The notes under the pieces were generated by a model, which was not told the origin of the DNA, did no database searches, and was given only the letters and a program-made list of their open reading frames with translations. A program made the position numbers and the translations under genes. From positions 1 to 51,574 of the forward strand of contig JAHHGU010000036.1 of assembly GCA_019359765.1 (NCBI GenBank): 51,574 nt of DNA, in the 5' to 3' direction. The stretch comes from Aphanothece sp. CMT-3BRIN-NPC111 (GTDB taxonomy: Bacteria; Cyanobacteriota; Cyanobacteriia; Cyanobacteriales; JAHHGU01). Shown in pieces: positions 16,313 to 25,459 of the stretch. Position 1 is the stretch's first letter. Each line of letters starts with the position of its first letter.

Positions 16313-17755
16313 TTAGGGCGATTTCTTAGTGGTGTCTGGAGATGGCTTGCTGGCATCGGGAGCTTTATTGCCACCATCTTTGTTAGTTGCCGCAGCCATA
16401 GTTACCTTATCAGCATTAACACTTTTGACACCTTTGATTTGCTTTGCCAAGGATGCAACCTTAACCTTATCCGCCTCCTTGGGAATAGTTCCTGTTACAG
16501 TTATTACCCCATCTTCGGTTGCATCAACGTTGAGCTGAGAACCTGTTAAATTGGCTTCTAGCTTACTGCGAACTTCGCTTTGCAGGTCGCCAGTAGCTCG
16601 CTCTTGCTCATTTCCGCCAGCCTTATTCCGCTGTTCTCTAGCCCGAATGTCAGCATTTAGTTGATCTCTACGAACCTGACTAGTCGCGTCTTGTTTAGTA
16701 TCTTGAGACGCAATAGTGTTTTTAGCCTCTGATTGTTTCGCCTGATTGAAAGAAGCTGACGCGACAAGAGCTATAATCCCCAGAATCACCAGAAAACCTG
16801 CAATTCCTGCTGTAACCCATTGAGCAATCTTTGCTGATGAACCTGTTGGAGCAGTAACAGACGACTGAGATGCTGTAGTTGTGTATAAATTAGGAGCTGG
16901 TGGCGGGGGAGGTGGCGAGGGGGCAGTGGTATATATAGGAGTTACCGAACCTGGGAGAGCCTGCAACACTTCAGTTACTGACGCATAACGGTGCCGAAAG
17001 TCATAGCGCACCATCTTGGTTAAAATGTCTGCAAGAGAGTCGCTCACAGCAACGCGATCGCGCCATATCACCTCACCGTCGTTATCTTCTGGGAGTTGGT
17101 GCGGCTGTATCCCAGTCAAAGCTTGAATTGCTGTCATCCCAAGAGCATAAATGTCGCTGCTGAGTTTGGGCTTACCTAGAGCCTGCTCACTCGGCATATA
17201 ACCGGGAGTGCCAATAGCAATAGTGCGAGTAGTTAAACCTGGGGTATTCACTAACGTGGTGCCGACTTCTTTAACTGTCCCGAAGTCAATCAGAACCAGC
17301 TTGCCATCCCGCTTGCGCCGCATAATGTTCGCAGATTTAATATCTCGGTGAATAACGTTGCGCTGATGAACAAAAGCTAAGATTTCCAATACATCCGGCA
17401 AAAGTTTAATTACATAATTCTCACTCAGCTGTTTACCAGGGGTAAGTTCTTTGGTCAAGTCATGCCCGTCGATCAGTTCTTGGATGAGATAAAACTCTCC
17501 GTTTTCCTCAAAGTAGGCATACAACTTGGGAATTTGGTCGTGGTCTTGCCCTAGTCTATATAGGGTTTCTGCTTCTTTTTGAAACAGACGCTGGATATCT
17601 GGGTGCATCATCTGAGGCTGGAGTCGCTTGACAACACACTTAGGCTTGGGCGTAACAGGAATATCTAAGTCTTCTGCCAGGAAAGTTTCACCAAACCCCC
17701 CGGCTCCTAATTGCTGGATGATTTTGTAGCGATGCCGCAGTGTTTTGCCAATCAT
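16313..17755 (-). CDS. Serine/threonine protein kinase with transmembrane segment and BON domain
   Basis: A 480-residue membrane kinase. The N-terminal kinase domain has GAGGFGE (residues 17-23), VVKRL (K43), HRDIKSANIM (D138), LIDFGT (D157) and GTPGYMPSEQ, so it looks active. A Pro-rich linker, then a membrane helix (VTAGIAGFLVILGIIALVA) and a charged stretch lead to a C-terminal BON domain (LQSEVRSKLEANLTG ... VTGTIPKEADKVKVASLA), predicted to lie in the periplasm. BON domains bind membranes or envelope components, so this may sense the envelope. The ATG at 17755 gives the usual IGKTLRHRYKI start; ATGs at 17773 and 17830 are in frame. Confidence 0.9.
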   Translation of the reverse strand: MIGKTLRHRYKIIQQLGAGGFGETFLAEDLDIPVTPKPKCVVKRLQPQMMHPDIQRLFQKEAETLYRLGQDHDQIPKLYAYFEENGEFYLIQELIDGHDLTKELTPGKQLSENYVIKLLPDVLEILAFVHQRNVIHRDIKSANIMRRKRDGKLVLIDFGTVKEVGTTLVNTPGLTTRTIAIGTPGYMPSEQALGKPKLSSDIYALGMTAIQALTGIQPHQLPEDNDGEVIWRDRVAVSDSLADILTKMVRYDFRHRYASVTEVLQALPGSVTPIYTTAPSPPPPPPAPNLYTTTASQSSVTAPTGSSAKIAQWVTAGIAGFLVILGIIALVASASFNQAKQSEAKNTIASQDTKQDATSQVRRDQLNADIRAREQRNKAGGNEQERATGDLQSEVRSKLEANLTGSQLNVDATEDGVITVTGTIPKEADKVKVASLAKQIKGVKSVNADKVTMAAATNKDGGNKAPDASKPSPDTTKKSP

Positions 17756-18984
17756 TGTTCTAGACACACCCATCGCTCTAGATTTTGGCACAATCTCACC
17801 GAGCATGGTATGGACACAGTATCGCCGCACATTTAAATGTCTTTCAATTAGAGTAGGTATACCGCATGTTAATACCGAACTGTTTAATCAAGTTTTAGCA
17901 GATTTAGCTCGTCAATTTGAATTGGGTACAAACAAACGCATTCTACTCGCTGCTTTTCTCTAAAATAAGATAGCTATAAATAGCTCTTATGTACTTCATA
18001 AACATAAAGGAACCTGCGCTCGGAGAAACTCCAGCACTGAAAGTTTAAGTTTCCTTACCTTCCGCTAATTTAGCTTGTCTTACAGAGGTATCACCAGCAA
18101 CCTCTTGGTCCAGAAATGTTGAACGTAAGGGGACTCTATTCTTAAAACTAGATACACTACTCCTATAGACCAACTCCTACAACAGAAAACTAGTTTTTAA
18201 AACCAATGAACATAACTAATATTCTCACACATGAAAGCTTGCATATAACGTAGCTTATCTAATAGGTTTCCGCCAAATTCTTTGGGTGTTTTTCCCGATT
18301 TTAGTAAACTATAAGCGACCAAACTGATATAAATTTCAATTTGAATTTCGTTAATATTTGTCGTGATAAGTCGGTCAAGTTTGTAGAAAAAGAATGAGCT
18401 TGTTCATTTTTACTGCTTCGAATAAAATATCCGTTTAAAAGTCTATCTTGTAGACGTTCTATTGGCTGATTTTAAGGATGTTAATCTGATAAAAAAAGCA
18501 GTAAAGATTTGTTTCTCAGACTAATCTAATTAGATCATCTTTTATGATGCCTAATATCTTATTAATCTACAGGTATAATTTTGCTCTTATAGCGTACCTT
18601 TAGGTGGTTAGCTAATGGGAGTGAATACGATGTGAGAACGCTCCTTACACCATTTCCCTTTTGAGGGGTCAAGTATCGGTTCTGGGGGCATAGGGGCAGA
18701 GAAAGTATTCGTAGGTTTGCAAAAAAAAGAAGAAATATTATTACACAGCGACATAAGCGTAAGGTAGTGTATGTAACACTCGCTTCAATGCTTGAGACAC
18801 TACCCTTGCTCTTTGCGTAGCTGCGTCTCCCAATCTCCGTGTCCTCATCGTCAAAGCCCGGAAATTGCGACTCCTGAGTTCGGTTCTACGACCCTAGAGA
18901 GATGACCAATACAGCTACCCTCATAGACAGACAGCGTTTAAATCAGGCAGTACCAGTTGCTTGCTGTTAAAGGGGTGGATTGTA
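17756..18984. other. Gene-poor interval with transposon debris
   Basis: About 1.2 kb without an intact gene. A transposase tail lies at 18197-18403. A 42-codon minus-strand frame at 18045-18173 (ending ...VRQAKLAEGKET) looks protein-like but has no ATG or GTG and no spaced ribosome site. A plus-strand frame ending at 17963 (...NQVLADLARQFELG) is similarly unassignable. Near 18764-18812, GGTAGTGT and ACACTACC form an 8-bp stem. The right end should hold the promoter for the histidine kinase. Confidence 0.5.
18197..18403 (-). pseudogene. Decayed transposase C-terminus (IS4-like)
   Basis: The minus strand reads FFYKLDRLITTNINEIQIEI, then YISLVAYSLLKSG, KTPKEFGGNLLDKLRYM and a stop. The pattern N-x-x-E-x-Q-I-x-I-Y-x-x-L-x-A-Y-x-L-L resembles the last helices of IS4-type DDE transposases. 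A stop codon precedes it and the catalytic part is gone. It is a relic, and the family is tentative. Confidence 0.5.
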
Positions 18985-20703
18985 GTGCCAAAGTGGTTAT
19001 TGCCAAGCCTGAGTGAAGTTTTAGCCCGACGCGAACAGATAGGGACAGATAATGTTGTGTCTCAAGTCGGGGAGAGAACCTTAACGCAGAATAGTTCCCG
19101 GCGCGTCACCAGCAGGACGGCACGAGAGCGAGTGAAAGCCGAAAGGGAGTGGTGTGGAGCGATCGCGGCTCTGGAAAATCTGCTTCTACAAGTGCTTGAC
19201 GTTTCTCAACTTGACACTAATGAAGGTGAGCAATACGTTCCTAGCTTTTTTGGAGACCGTGAACGTTGCGCGCCCGCTACCCTGCGGGTTCCCTTAAAAA
19301 GTATGCCAACACCAGTCAAAGGATTGGTTTTAGCAGGTCCGGTGCCTGTTTTCAGTCACCCGGCTATAATTTCCAACTTGCAGACAGGGATTTTCACCGC
19401 AGAGCCATTTAATGCCCTAGCGTTGATGCCTTTTCAACTACCACCTGCAACAACTACCTGTACAGAATTGCCTGTCAATGACGCTTTGGAGTTGCCCTTA
19501 CTACCCTCTGATTCGTTGGCAGTTGAGCAGTTTTGTTTAGTTTTTACTCCTAGCTTCAGTTTGGTAATGGTTTTAGGAGAAAACCCCAGCGGTGTCCCAG
19601 CCTTTCAGTTTTCCTTTGATCCGGAGGACGTGCAGCAGGCGTGGCGATCGCTCCGGGCACGAGTATTGCTGGCAAGCCCCCACCATATAAATTATCTGGA
19701 TACCCTTGTCAGGCAATTTGCTCCCACAGCACCAGATTATCGAATTGTCATGCAGTTCAGCCGTCAGATGCTGAAACATTTGCCAGATCTGCCGACAGAG
19801 TTGGAGCATCAGTCGGTGGCGCGGACTCCACAGCAGGATGACTGCGGTAACCCTGCATCTAATCGTCAGGGCGAGCAGTTGGTGAGAAGCGAACAACTAG
19901 GGGTGAGTGAAATTTCTAACTCCCCATCCCCAACCCCCAACCTGCAAACAAGCACTCTGGATGTAGAACTGCTGCAAGCCTTAACCCACGAAATCCGCAC
20001 GCCCCTAACAACTATTCGTACTCTGACTCAACTTTTGCTCAAGCGCCGCGAACTGCCAGCAGACATTAGCAAGCGTCTGGAAATTATTGACCGTGAGTGT
20101 ACCGAGCAAATTAACCGTATGGAGCTGATTTTCCGGGCAGTGGAATTGGCAACATCAGAGGTTAAAGAAGGGCCAGTTCATCTCACTACCATGTCCCTAA
20201 GCCAGCTGCTGCAACAGAGTATTCCTCAATGGCAAAAACAGGCAATGCGACGCAACGTTACTCTTGAGGTGGTTCTGCCCCAGAAGTTGCCAGCTGTCGT
20301 CAGCAATCCGGTAATGCTGGATCAGGTACTCACTGGCTTAATGGAAAATTTCACCCGTAGTCTACCAGCAGGTGGTCATATCCAGGTGGAAGTTATACCT
20401 GCCGGGGATCAGCTAAAGTTGCAACTCCAATCTCAACCCCATCCTGACGAAACCGGCAAATTATCAACGGCAGATTCAAAGCGAAAGTCAATTGGTCAGC
20501 TGTTGATGTTCCAACCAGAAACTGGAAGCCTGAGTCTTAATATGAACGTAACCAAAAATCTCTTCCAAGCTTTGGGTGGGAAGCTGATTGTGCGGCAACG
20601 ACCTCAACAAGGTGAAGTGCTAACCATTTTCCTGCCTCTGGAGGTCGGTAGTACTGGTATCTGGAGCCACAGGGAAACCACAACTGGCAAGCAGATCATT
20701 TAA
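18985..20703 (+). CDS. Histidine kinase-like protein: H-box intact, ATP-binding boxes degenerate
   Basis: A 572-residue cytoplasmic protein, MPKWLLPSLSEVLARRE. The first 290 residues are a sensor region of no clear family. A low-complexity linker (SNSPSPTPNLQTS) leads to a HisKA helix ALTHEIRTPLTTIRTL with phospho-acceptor H335. In the catalytic part the N-box Asn is present (LTGLMENFTRSL, N455). I find no G1 box (D-x-G-x-G), no F-box, and the G2 region reads TGSLSLNMNV instead of G-x-G-L-G-L. ATP binding is therefore doubtful. The GTG at 18985 is chosen for AAAGGGGTGG upstream; a TTG lies 24 bases earlier. Confidence 0.85.
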   Translation: MPKWLLPSLSEVLARREQIGTDNVVSQVGERTLTQNSSRRVTSRTARERVKAEREWCGAIAALENLLLQVLDVSQLDTNEGEQYVPSFFGDRERCAPATLRVPLKSMPTPVKGLVLAGPVPVFSHPAIISNLQTGIFTAEPFNALALMPFQLPPATTTCTELPVNDALELPLLPSDSLAVEQFCLVFTPSFSLVMVLGENPSGVPAFQFSFDPEDVQQAWRSLRARVLLASPHHINYLDTLVRQFAPTAPDYRIVMQFSRQMLKHLPDLPTELEHQSVARTPQQDDCGNPASNRQGEQLVRSEQLGVSEISNSPSPTPNLQTSTLDVELLQALTHEIRTPLTTIRTLTQLLLKRRELPADISKRLEIIDRECTEQINRMELIFRAVELATSEVKEGPVHLTTMSLSQLLQQSIPQWQKQAMRRNVTLEVVLPQKLPAVVSNPVMLDQVLTGLMENFTRSLPAGGHIQVEVIPAGDQLKLQLQSQPHPDETGKLSTADSKRKSIGQLLMFQPETGSLSLNMNVTKNLFQALGGKLIVRQRPQQGEVLTIFLPLEVGSTGIWSHRETTTGKQII

Positions 20704-20705
20704 AA

Positions 20706-20733
20706 GTTTTGAGTTTTGAGTTTTGAGTTTTGA
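20706..20733. repeat. STRR heptamer GTTTTGA x4
   Basis: Four perfect GTTTTGA copies begin two bases after the kinase stop codon. They mark the 3' flank of the gene and could lie in its mRNA. Confidence 0.9.
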
Positions 20734-21022
20734 GTAAAAATCTCCCATACTTAAAAGCATTGTTTTAACTATTATGGCAACTGCTATATTTTCTACTAAC
20801 CACTAACCTAACGGGCGGCGATTCCTCCTTCATTTGAAACACGGGCACTGACTCCCCGCCCCTTTTTGGTGAAAGAGTATTGCTTAAGCCGTCAATAAAC
20901 TCTATACATCTGTCATTAGATGGAATGGGGGATCACTAATTAGGTGGTTTTGTTAGAGGGATAACTTTTATAAGGTGAACCCAACCAATTAGGCTGGTAA
21001 TCCGGTTAAAAGGAGGATTTAA
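20734..21022. other. Intergenic with a GC-rich inverted repeat
   Basis: GGGCGGCG (20813-20820) can pair with CCCCGCCC (20854-20861), and CTTTTT follows, so this may terminate the histidine kinase transcript. The long (about 33-base) loop makes that uncertain. The sequence also resembles a worn end of an IS200/IS605-type element. AAAAGGAGG at the right end is the ribosome site of the next gene. Confidence 0.45.
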
Positions 21023-21568
21023 ATGAAAGCAGGACAAAAAATATTTGCTGCTTCTCTCATTTCAGCCGTGCTTGTTGGGAGTGCGGGGTCTGCCTTGTCT
21101 GCACAGGTGAAGCCCGAACCGACGAATCGCCAATATACGATTGAAAGCTTACCAGATGGTAATTACAAATTTTGTAGTCAGACTTCCTCTACTAAAGAAA
21201 TGCTAACCAACCCATGCTTTTGGTTCGGCAAACAAGGCGATCGCGTAGTAGGTCAATATTTCTACCCTTACACAGAGGCAAGTATCTGCATCAAAGGTCA
21301 AGTAAATAAGGATACAGTAACGGGTCAAGCCCTGGAAAATTTATGGGGTCTTTCTGAACCACCACAACCTAAAAGTCTGAAACAGAAAGGCAACGAAAAG
21401 GACAGCTACTTGAAAGTTGGCCTAGACAAGATTAGCAAGGTTTCTCGTTCTGATGTTGCTGGTGATTACAGCGCTCAGGCTCACTATAGCAGTGCTATTC
21501 TACATCTTGCAGACTTTTATCCCAACAACGCATCAAATGCACTTCCCCCTCAAAATTGTGAGATTTGA
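21023..21568 (+). CDS. Secreted protein of unknown function
   Basis: A 181-residue protein with a clear Sec signal peptide (KIFAASLISAVLVGSAGSAL, cleavage likely after SALSA). The mature part has four or five Cys (KFCSQTS, NPCFWFG, ASICIKG, PQNCEI) that may form disulfides. FWFGKQGDRVVGQYFYPYTE is the most distinctive stretch. I do not recognise the family. AAAAGGAGG precedes the ATG by about six bases. It lies between two convergent kinase genes and could be a periplasmic input, but no evidence ties it to them. Confidence 0.75.
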   Translation: MKAGQKIFAASLISAVLVGSAGSALSAQVKPEPTNRQYTIESLPDGNYKFCSQTSSTKEMLTNPCFWFGKQGDRVVGQYFYPYTEASICIKGQVNKDTVTGQALENLWGLSEPPQPKSLKQKGNEKDSYLKVGLDKISKVSRSDVAGDYSAQAHYSSAILHLADFYPNNASNALPPQNCEI

Positions 21569-21672
21569 CTTGCTACCTAGACGAAGTTGAGAGCCTAAAA
21601 TGTGGAGTGTGGAACTGATATTTATGAACAAAATAATTCGTAATCCCCGGTTTCAAGCCCCTAAATTTATTT

Positions 21673-21714
21673 ACGAATTACGAATTAGGAATTAGGAATT
21701 ACGAATTACGAATT
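21673..21714. repeat. STRR heptamer A[CG]GAATT x6
   Basis: Six in-phase heptamers alternate ACGAATT and AGGAATT (ACG, ACG, AGG, AGG, ACG, ACG). They lie between the secreted-protein stop and the convergent kinase stop. Confidence 0.9.
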
Positions 21715-21741
21715 GGAGCGCAGCGACATGACTATGCTTGC

Positions 21742-23235
21742 TTAAGTCGGTGTTTGATGGTCAACCGGAAGCAGTACCTTGAAAGTGGAACCCTCGCCGA
21801 GATTGCTGCTGACAGAAATAGAACCGCCGCAGCGTAGTAGAAGTTGCTGCACAATTGTTAAGCCTAACCCAGCACCAGCAACATCTTCACCCATTGCAGG
21901 GCGTCCCCGATAAAAGCGATCAAAAATTTTGGGGATTTCACCCGCAGCAATGCCAATGCCGGTGTCGTGGAATTCCAGCTGTACATATTCGCCCTGCTGC
22001 TTCGCTCGTACCCAAGCTCTACCGCCTTCGGGGGTATATTTAATGCTGTTGTGCAATAGATTAATCACAATCTGCCTAAGCCAGGTCTCTAAACAGGAGA
22101 CAAGTGGAAGCTTGTCAGGCACTGTATAGCCCAGCTGAATACCTTTTTCTTGAGCGAGGGGTTGATATGTGCTGACAATACCGGGAACAATGTCAGCCAG
22201 TTTCAGGGGCTGTAAAGATTCTTGCTCTCTAGCGCGGTCGAGTTGCAGCAGTTCTAGCAGACCAGCGATCAGGGAATTTTGGCGATCGCACTCTGTCTGC
22301 AACAGATGCAGATATCGCTGACGCTGTGGCGGTTTCAGGTGAGGCGACTCTAGCAGCGTGAGGGCCGTTTTCATGTTGGTTAAGGGCATCCGCAGCTCTT
22401 GAACCACATGGCTAAGAAATTCATCCTTGAGGCGCGAGGCTTCCTGGTGGAGATCTATTGCTTGTTTTGAGCCATCATCCTCCTCGCTTTGCTTTAAAAA
22501 TGAGGAAGTACGGTCAGAATTTTTCACCCTGGAGGCACGACGCCAAATTTCTTCCTGCTGCTGCACTTGTTTAACTAACAGCTGATTGAGTAGCAATGGG
22601 TCAGGTGCCTGCGGCAAAGTAAATAAAGAGTCCCAGTGGGCTAGTAAATTTTCTATAGTGGGAGAAACTTCTGCTCTATTAACTGATTCACCTTTTTCTG
22701 AAGGAGCTAGTACCAAAGTTTGTACCGTAGATATAGTCTGTTTAATTCCCTCTAAAACCCGCTGTACCGTTTGCGGATCGAAGGCACATAAAGCCAGCAT
22801 CTGTGGCTTGTTATTTGATGTTTCCGGTGGCAGCGATTTGAACCTGCGAGAGCGATGAGACACAATCACGCCGCAAAATTGGGCAGATAACACTAACAGA
22901 AAATACTCCCGTATTAGCTGGCTTCCAGTTACCAAGGGGATAGGGAAGATCCTAGAGATGCCAGTAGACTGGGAGGACAAGCTCTCCATCGGCGTTTGGT
23001 GGGAGTTGCACACATAAATCGTATGCGGGGCGCTCACCTGCTTTCGGTAGCGCTCCAGATCCGCCTGCCAAACTTTACCTGGCGGCAGCTTAACTAAGAA
23101 TGTGGCAGGTAGCTGTTGCTCTATCAAGACCTCAATCAGCGCCCCCATCAAGGATTTGAGGGTGACAGGACTCACCAACAAGGGCTGGTGAGGTGACTCT
23201 GCGTCTAGAGCCAGCTGGTAGAGGGATACATCCAT
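21742..23235 (-). CDS. DICT-type histidine kinase-like protein: ATP-binding domain intact, phospho-acceptor His replaced by Gln
   Basis: A 497-residue cytoplasmic protein. The N-terminal half (SLYQLALDAESPHQPLLVSP ... IYVCNSHQTPM) resembles the DICT sensory domain. The dimerisation helix reads FLSHVVQELRMPLTNMKTAL. Aligned to the canonical S-H-E-L-R-T-P, the His position is Gln (Q279); the only nearby His is H276, one helical turn earlier. The catalytic domain is complete: NLLHNSIKYTPEGG, DTGIGI, FDRFYRG and GAGLGLTIV. The start at 23235 (MDVSLYQL) is preferred because the upstream frame is translated STRR repeat. It lies downstream of murE on the same strand. Confidence 0.88.
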   Translation of the reverse strand: MDVSLYQLALDAESPHQPLLVSPVTLKSLMGALIEVLIEQQLPATFLVKLPPGKVWQADLERYRKQVSAPHTIYVCNSHQTPMESLSSQSTGISRIFPIPLVTGSQLIREYFLLVLSAQFCGVIVSHRSRRFKSLPPETSNNKPQMLALCAFDPQTVQRVLEGIKQTISTVQTLVLAPSEKGESVNRAEVSPTIENLLAHWDSLFTLPQAPDPLLLNQLLVKQVQQQEEIWRRASRVKNSDRTSSFLKQSEEDDGSKQAIDLHQEASRLKDEFLSHVVQELRMPLTNMKTALTLLESPHLKPPQRQRYLHLLQTECDRQNSLIAGLLELLQLDRAREQESLQPLKLADIVPGIVSTYQPLAQEKGIQLGYTVPDKLPLVSCLETWLRQIVINLLHNSIKYTPEGGRAWVRAKQQGEYVQLEFHDTGIGIAAGEIPKIFDRFYRGRPAMGEDVAGAGLGLTIVQQLLLRCGGSISVSSNLGEGSTFKVLLPVDHQTPT

Positions 23236-23304
23236 AGAAGTTTTGAATATTGAGCGTTGAGTGTTGAGTTGAGTTTTGCTCACTTAACACTCAACAATTA
23301 AAAC
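23236..23304. repeat. STRR-like TTGAGTG repeats between murE and the kinase
   Basis: Imperfect heptamers (TTGAGCG, TTGAGTG, TTGAGTT) run across 23250-23275. The inverted form (ACACTCAAC, ACACTCCC) sits at 23286-23314, so a weak hairpin is possible between the two genes. Confidence 0.6.
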
Positions 23305-24795
23305 TTAACACTCCCGAAGGGCTAAGGCTTCTCGTGCTTGTTCCCGGTCGTCAAAGTGTATTTTTTCGGTGCCCAAAATCTGGTAGTCTTCGTGACCTTT
23401 ACCAGCAATCAGGACGCCATCGCCTGGTTGAGCTTGCAAGATGGCTGTGCGAATGGCAGTGGCGCGATCGCAGATCACAAGTGGTTTCACCGTCGCTGGT
23501 ATTCCAGCTAGGATATCTTGCAAAATTTTTTCTGGGTCTTCGGTGCGGGGATTGTCAGAAGTAACAACCACCAGATCCGCTTTCTGGGCAGCAATCTCGC
23601 CCATTTGAGGACGCTTGGTGCGATCGCGATCGCCCCCACAACCAAACACACAAATCATTTTTCCCTGAATAAAAGGTCGCGCTGCTTTTAACAAATTCTC
23701 CAGGCTATCTGGTGTATGGGCATAATCTACGATCGCGCTGATATCTTGGTTAGGACTAATTTGCACCCGCTCCATCCGTCCCGGCACGCCTGGAAATTGC
23801 GGCAACGCTTCCACTACAGATTTCAAATCTACACCCAGATGTAAAACTGTTGCCACTGCCGCCAGTAAATTCTCCAGATTGTACTGACCCACCAACGGCG
23901 AAGAAAAGGCCATTTCACCCGCAGGAGTATGCAGCATCCCATTTACGCCAGTTGGTGCGTAGGTAAGTTCACTTGTCCACAAATCAGCGTTGGAGTCGTT
24001 GACACTATAGCTCCACACTCGCTCTGGTTTCAATTGCTCAATTAAGCGCTGCCCGTAGGGGTCATCTGAGTTAATTACCGCCCGACCTTGGAGATACTCA
24101 GGGCTAAACAGCAACGCTTTAGCAGCAAAGTAATCTTCCATATCGCGGTGGAAGTCTAGATGATCCTGAGTCAGATTGGTAAACACCGCCACTTCAAACG
24201 GACAACCCAAAACTCGTCTCTGCGCCAGTGCATGGGAACTCACTTCCATTACACCCATCTGGCATCCAGCTGCCACCGCGTTTGCTAGCTGCTGTTGTAG
24301 TTCTACGGCAAACGGCGTGGTGTTAACAGCTATTTGCTGATAACCAGGCCAACGGACGTATAGGGTTCCCAATAACGCTGTAGGCTGCTGGGCATGGGTA
24401 AGTAGAAATTCAATCAAATGGGTGGTTGTGGTTTTACCATTTGTGCCAGTAACGCCGATGAGCTTTAACTGCCGTGCTGGGTAGCCGTAGAATGCTGCTG
24501 CTACCTGGGCACAAGCTTGGAGCATATCATTTACTGGGATGACGCAGGCATCTGGGGTATGGCTATTTTTTTGAGCAGCTTGGGGGGAAACGAGAGCAGC
24601 AACTGCACCAGATGCGATCGCACCTTCCCAAAAATCTCCACCATCTACCCGTGTTCCAGGCATCCCGATAAACAAGTCTCCTGGCTGGCAAGCGTGAGAG
24701 TTGGTCGTTAAACCTTTCACTTCCAAGTCGAGAGCAGGATGATTGGGCGATTGTATAACGTTGGGAATAATTTCTAGTAACTCGCGCAACTTCAT
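23305..24795 (-). CDS. murE: UDP-MurNAc-tripeptide synthetase (meso-diaminopimelate adding)
   Basis: MurE adds the third peptide residue to UDP-MurNAc-L-Ala-D-Glu in peptidoglycan synthesis. The protein is 496 residues. The ATP loop GVTGTNGKTTTTH and the DNPRTEDP motif, which selects meso-diaminopimelate over lysine, are both clear, as is GKGHEDYQ near the end. Two ATGs lie close together. GAGGAG abuts the first (24804) and stands nine bases before the second (24795), so I choose the second. It follows the glutaredoxin-like gene by about 30 bases and precedes the DICT kinase, all in one direction. Confidence 0.95.
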   Translation of the reverse strand: MKLRELLEIIPNVIQSPNHPALDLEVKGLTTNSHACQPGDLFIGMPGTRVDGGDFWEGAIASGAVAALVSPQAAQKNSHTPDACVIPVNDMLQACAQVAAAFYGYPARQLKLIGVTGTNGKTTTTHLIEFLLTHAQQPTALLGTLYVRWPGYQQIAVNTTPFAVELQQQLANAVAAGCQMGVMEVSSHALAQRRVLGCPFEVAVFTNLTQDHLDFHRDMEDYFAAKALLFSPEYLQGRAVINSDDPYGQRLIEQLKPERVWSYSVNDSNADLWTSELTYAPTGVNGMLHTPAGEMAFSSPLVGQYNLENLLAAVATVLHLGVDLKSVVEALPQFPGVPGRMERVQISPNQDISAIVDYAHTPDSLENLLKAARPFIQGKMICVFGCGGDRDRTKRPQMGEIAAQKADLVVVTSDNPRTEDPEKILQDILAGIPATVKPLVICDRATAIRTAILQAQPGDGVLIAGKGHEDYQILGTEKIHFDDREQAREALALREC

Positions 24796-24825
24796 TTCAT
24801 TCATCTCCTCACACAGTTCTTGCGC

Positions 24826-25098
24826 CTATTGTGAATCATTATTTCCCAAATATTTCTGTAGCATTTGCTCCAACTGCCGCACTGTAGCGCGGGGAGAAGG
24901 ACGTGGCAGCTTTTCTTCGCTACCAGAGGCGTTTCTACACAACACAGGCACCTCATACTCATAAGCTTGGAACCAGTCTGGGCGGCTGGTGATGTCTCGC
25001 ACTTCTAGATCGAAGTCCAGACCTTGAATCTGTTCTAGCTTTTCCTGCAAACCTTCGCATAGATGGCAGCCAAGTTTGCTGTACAGGATTAACCGCAT
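24826..25098 (-). CDS. Glutaredoxin-like protein (DUF836 type)
   Basis: A 90-residue thioredoxin-fold protein. The redox motif is KLGCHLCEG (C11, C14), followed by LEVRDITSRPDWFQAY and the cis-Pro segment YEVPVLCRN. This matches the glutaredoxin-like DUF836 family, whose substrates are unknown. It heads the run leading into murE. Confidence 0.88.
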   Translation of the reverse strand: MRLILYSKLGCHLCEGLQEKLEQIQGLDFDLEVRDITSRPDWFQAYEYEVPVLCRNASGSEEKLPRPSPRATVRQLEQMLQKYLGNNDSQ

Positions 25099-25218
25099 TT
25101 AACCTTCAAACTAAGTGTAGTTGAGCTTTTACCGTAATAAGAAAATATCCTGAAAACCCCGTGTTTTCAAACCGGGGATGAAAGGTAATAGCAGGTTTTA
25201 ACCGGCTGTGAAAAGTAC

Positions 25219-25247
25219 TTGACTTGTCATTAGCTTAATTGTATAAT
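25219..25247 (+). promoter_or_regulatory. Consensus sigma-70-type promoter inside the tnpB-less element
   Basis: TTGACT at 25219-25224 and TATAAT at 25242-25247 are separated by exactly 17 bases, a near-perfect primary-sigma promoter. It points rightward into the omega-RNA-like region. No start codon with a ribosome site follows closely, so a non-coding transcript is likely. Confidence 0.7.
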
Positions 25248-25459
25248 TTTAGACATTGGAAAAGTAATCAACCACTTAAAAAACCTAGTTGCTTGACGGC
25301 AAATGCTGTACCTTGACAACCGAATCTCTGGGGTTCTACTTTGTTGTTCCAGTAGTGTATCTATGGACGCACACCTGTAAGTAGGTAAAAGATTCACAGG
25401 ATCTGGACGGATAGCACTTAGCAGAAAATGCTAAATCAAACAAAGTTTTGCAGCAATGC

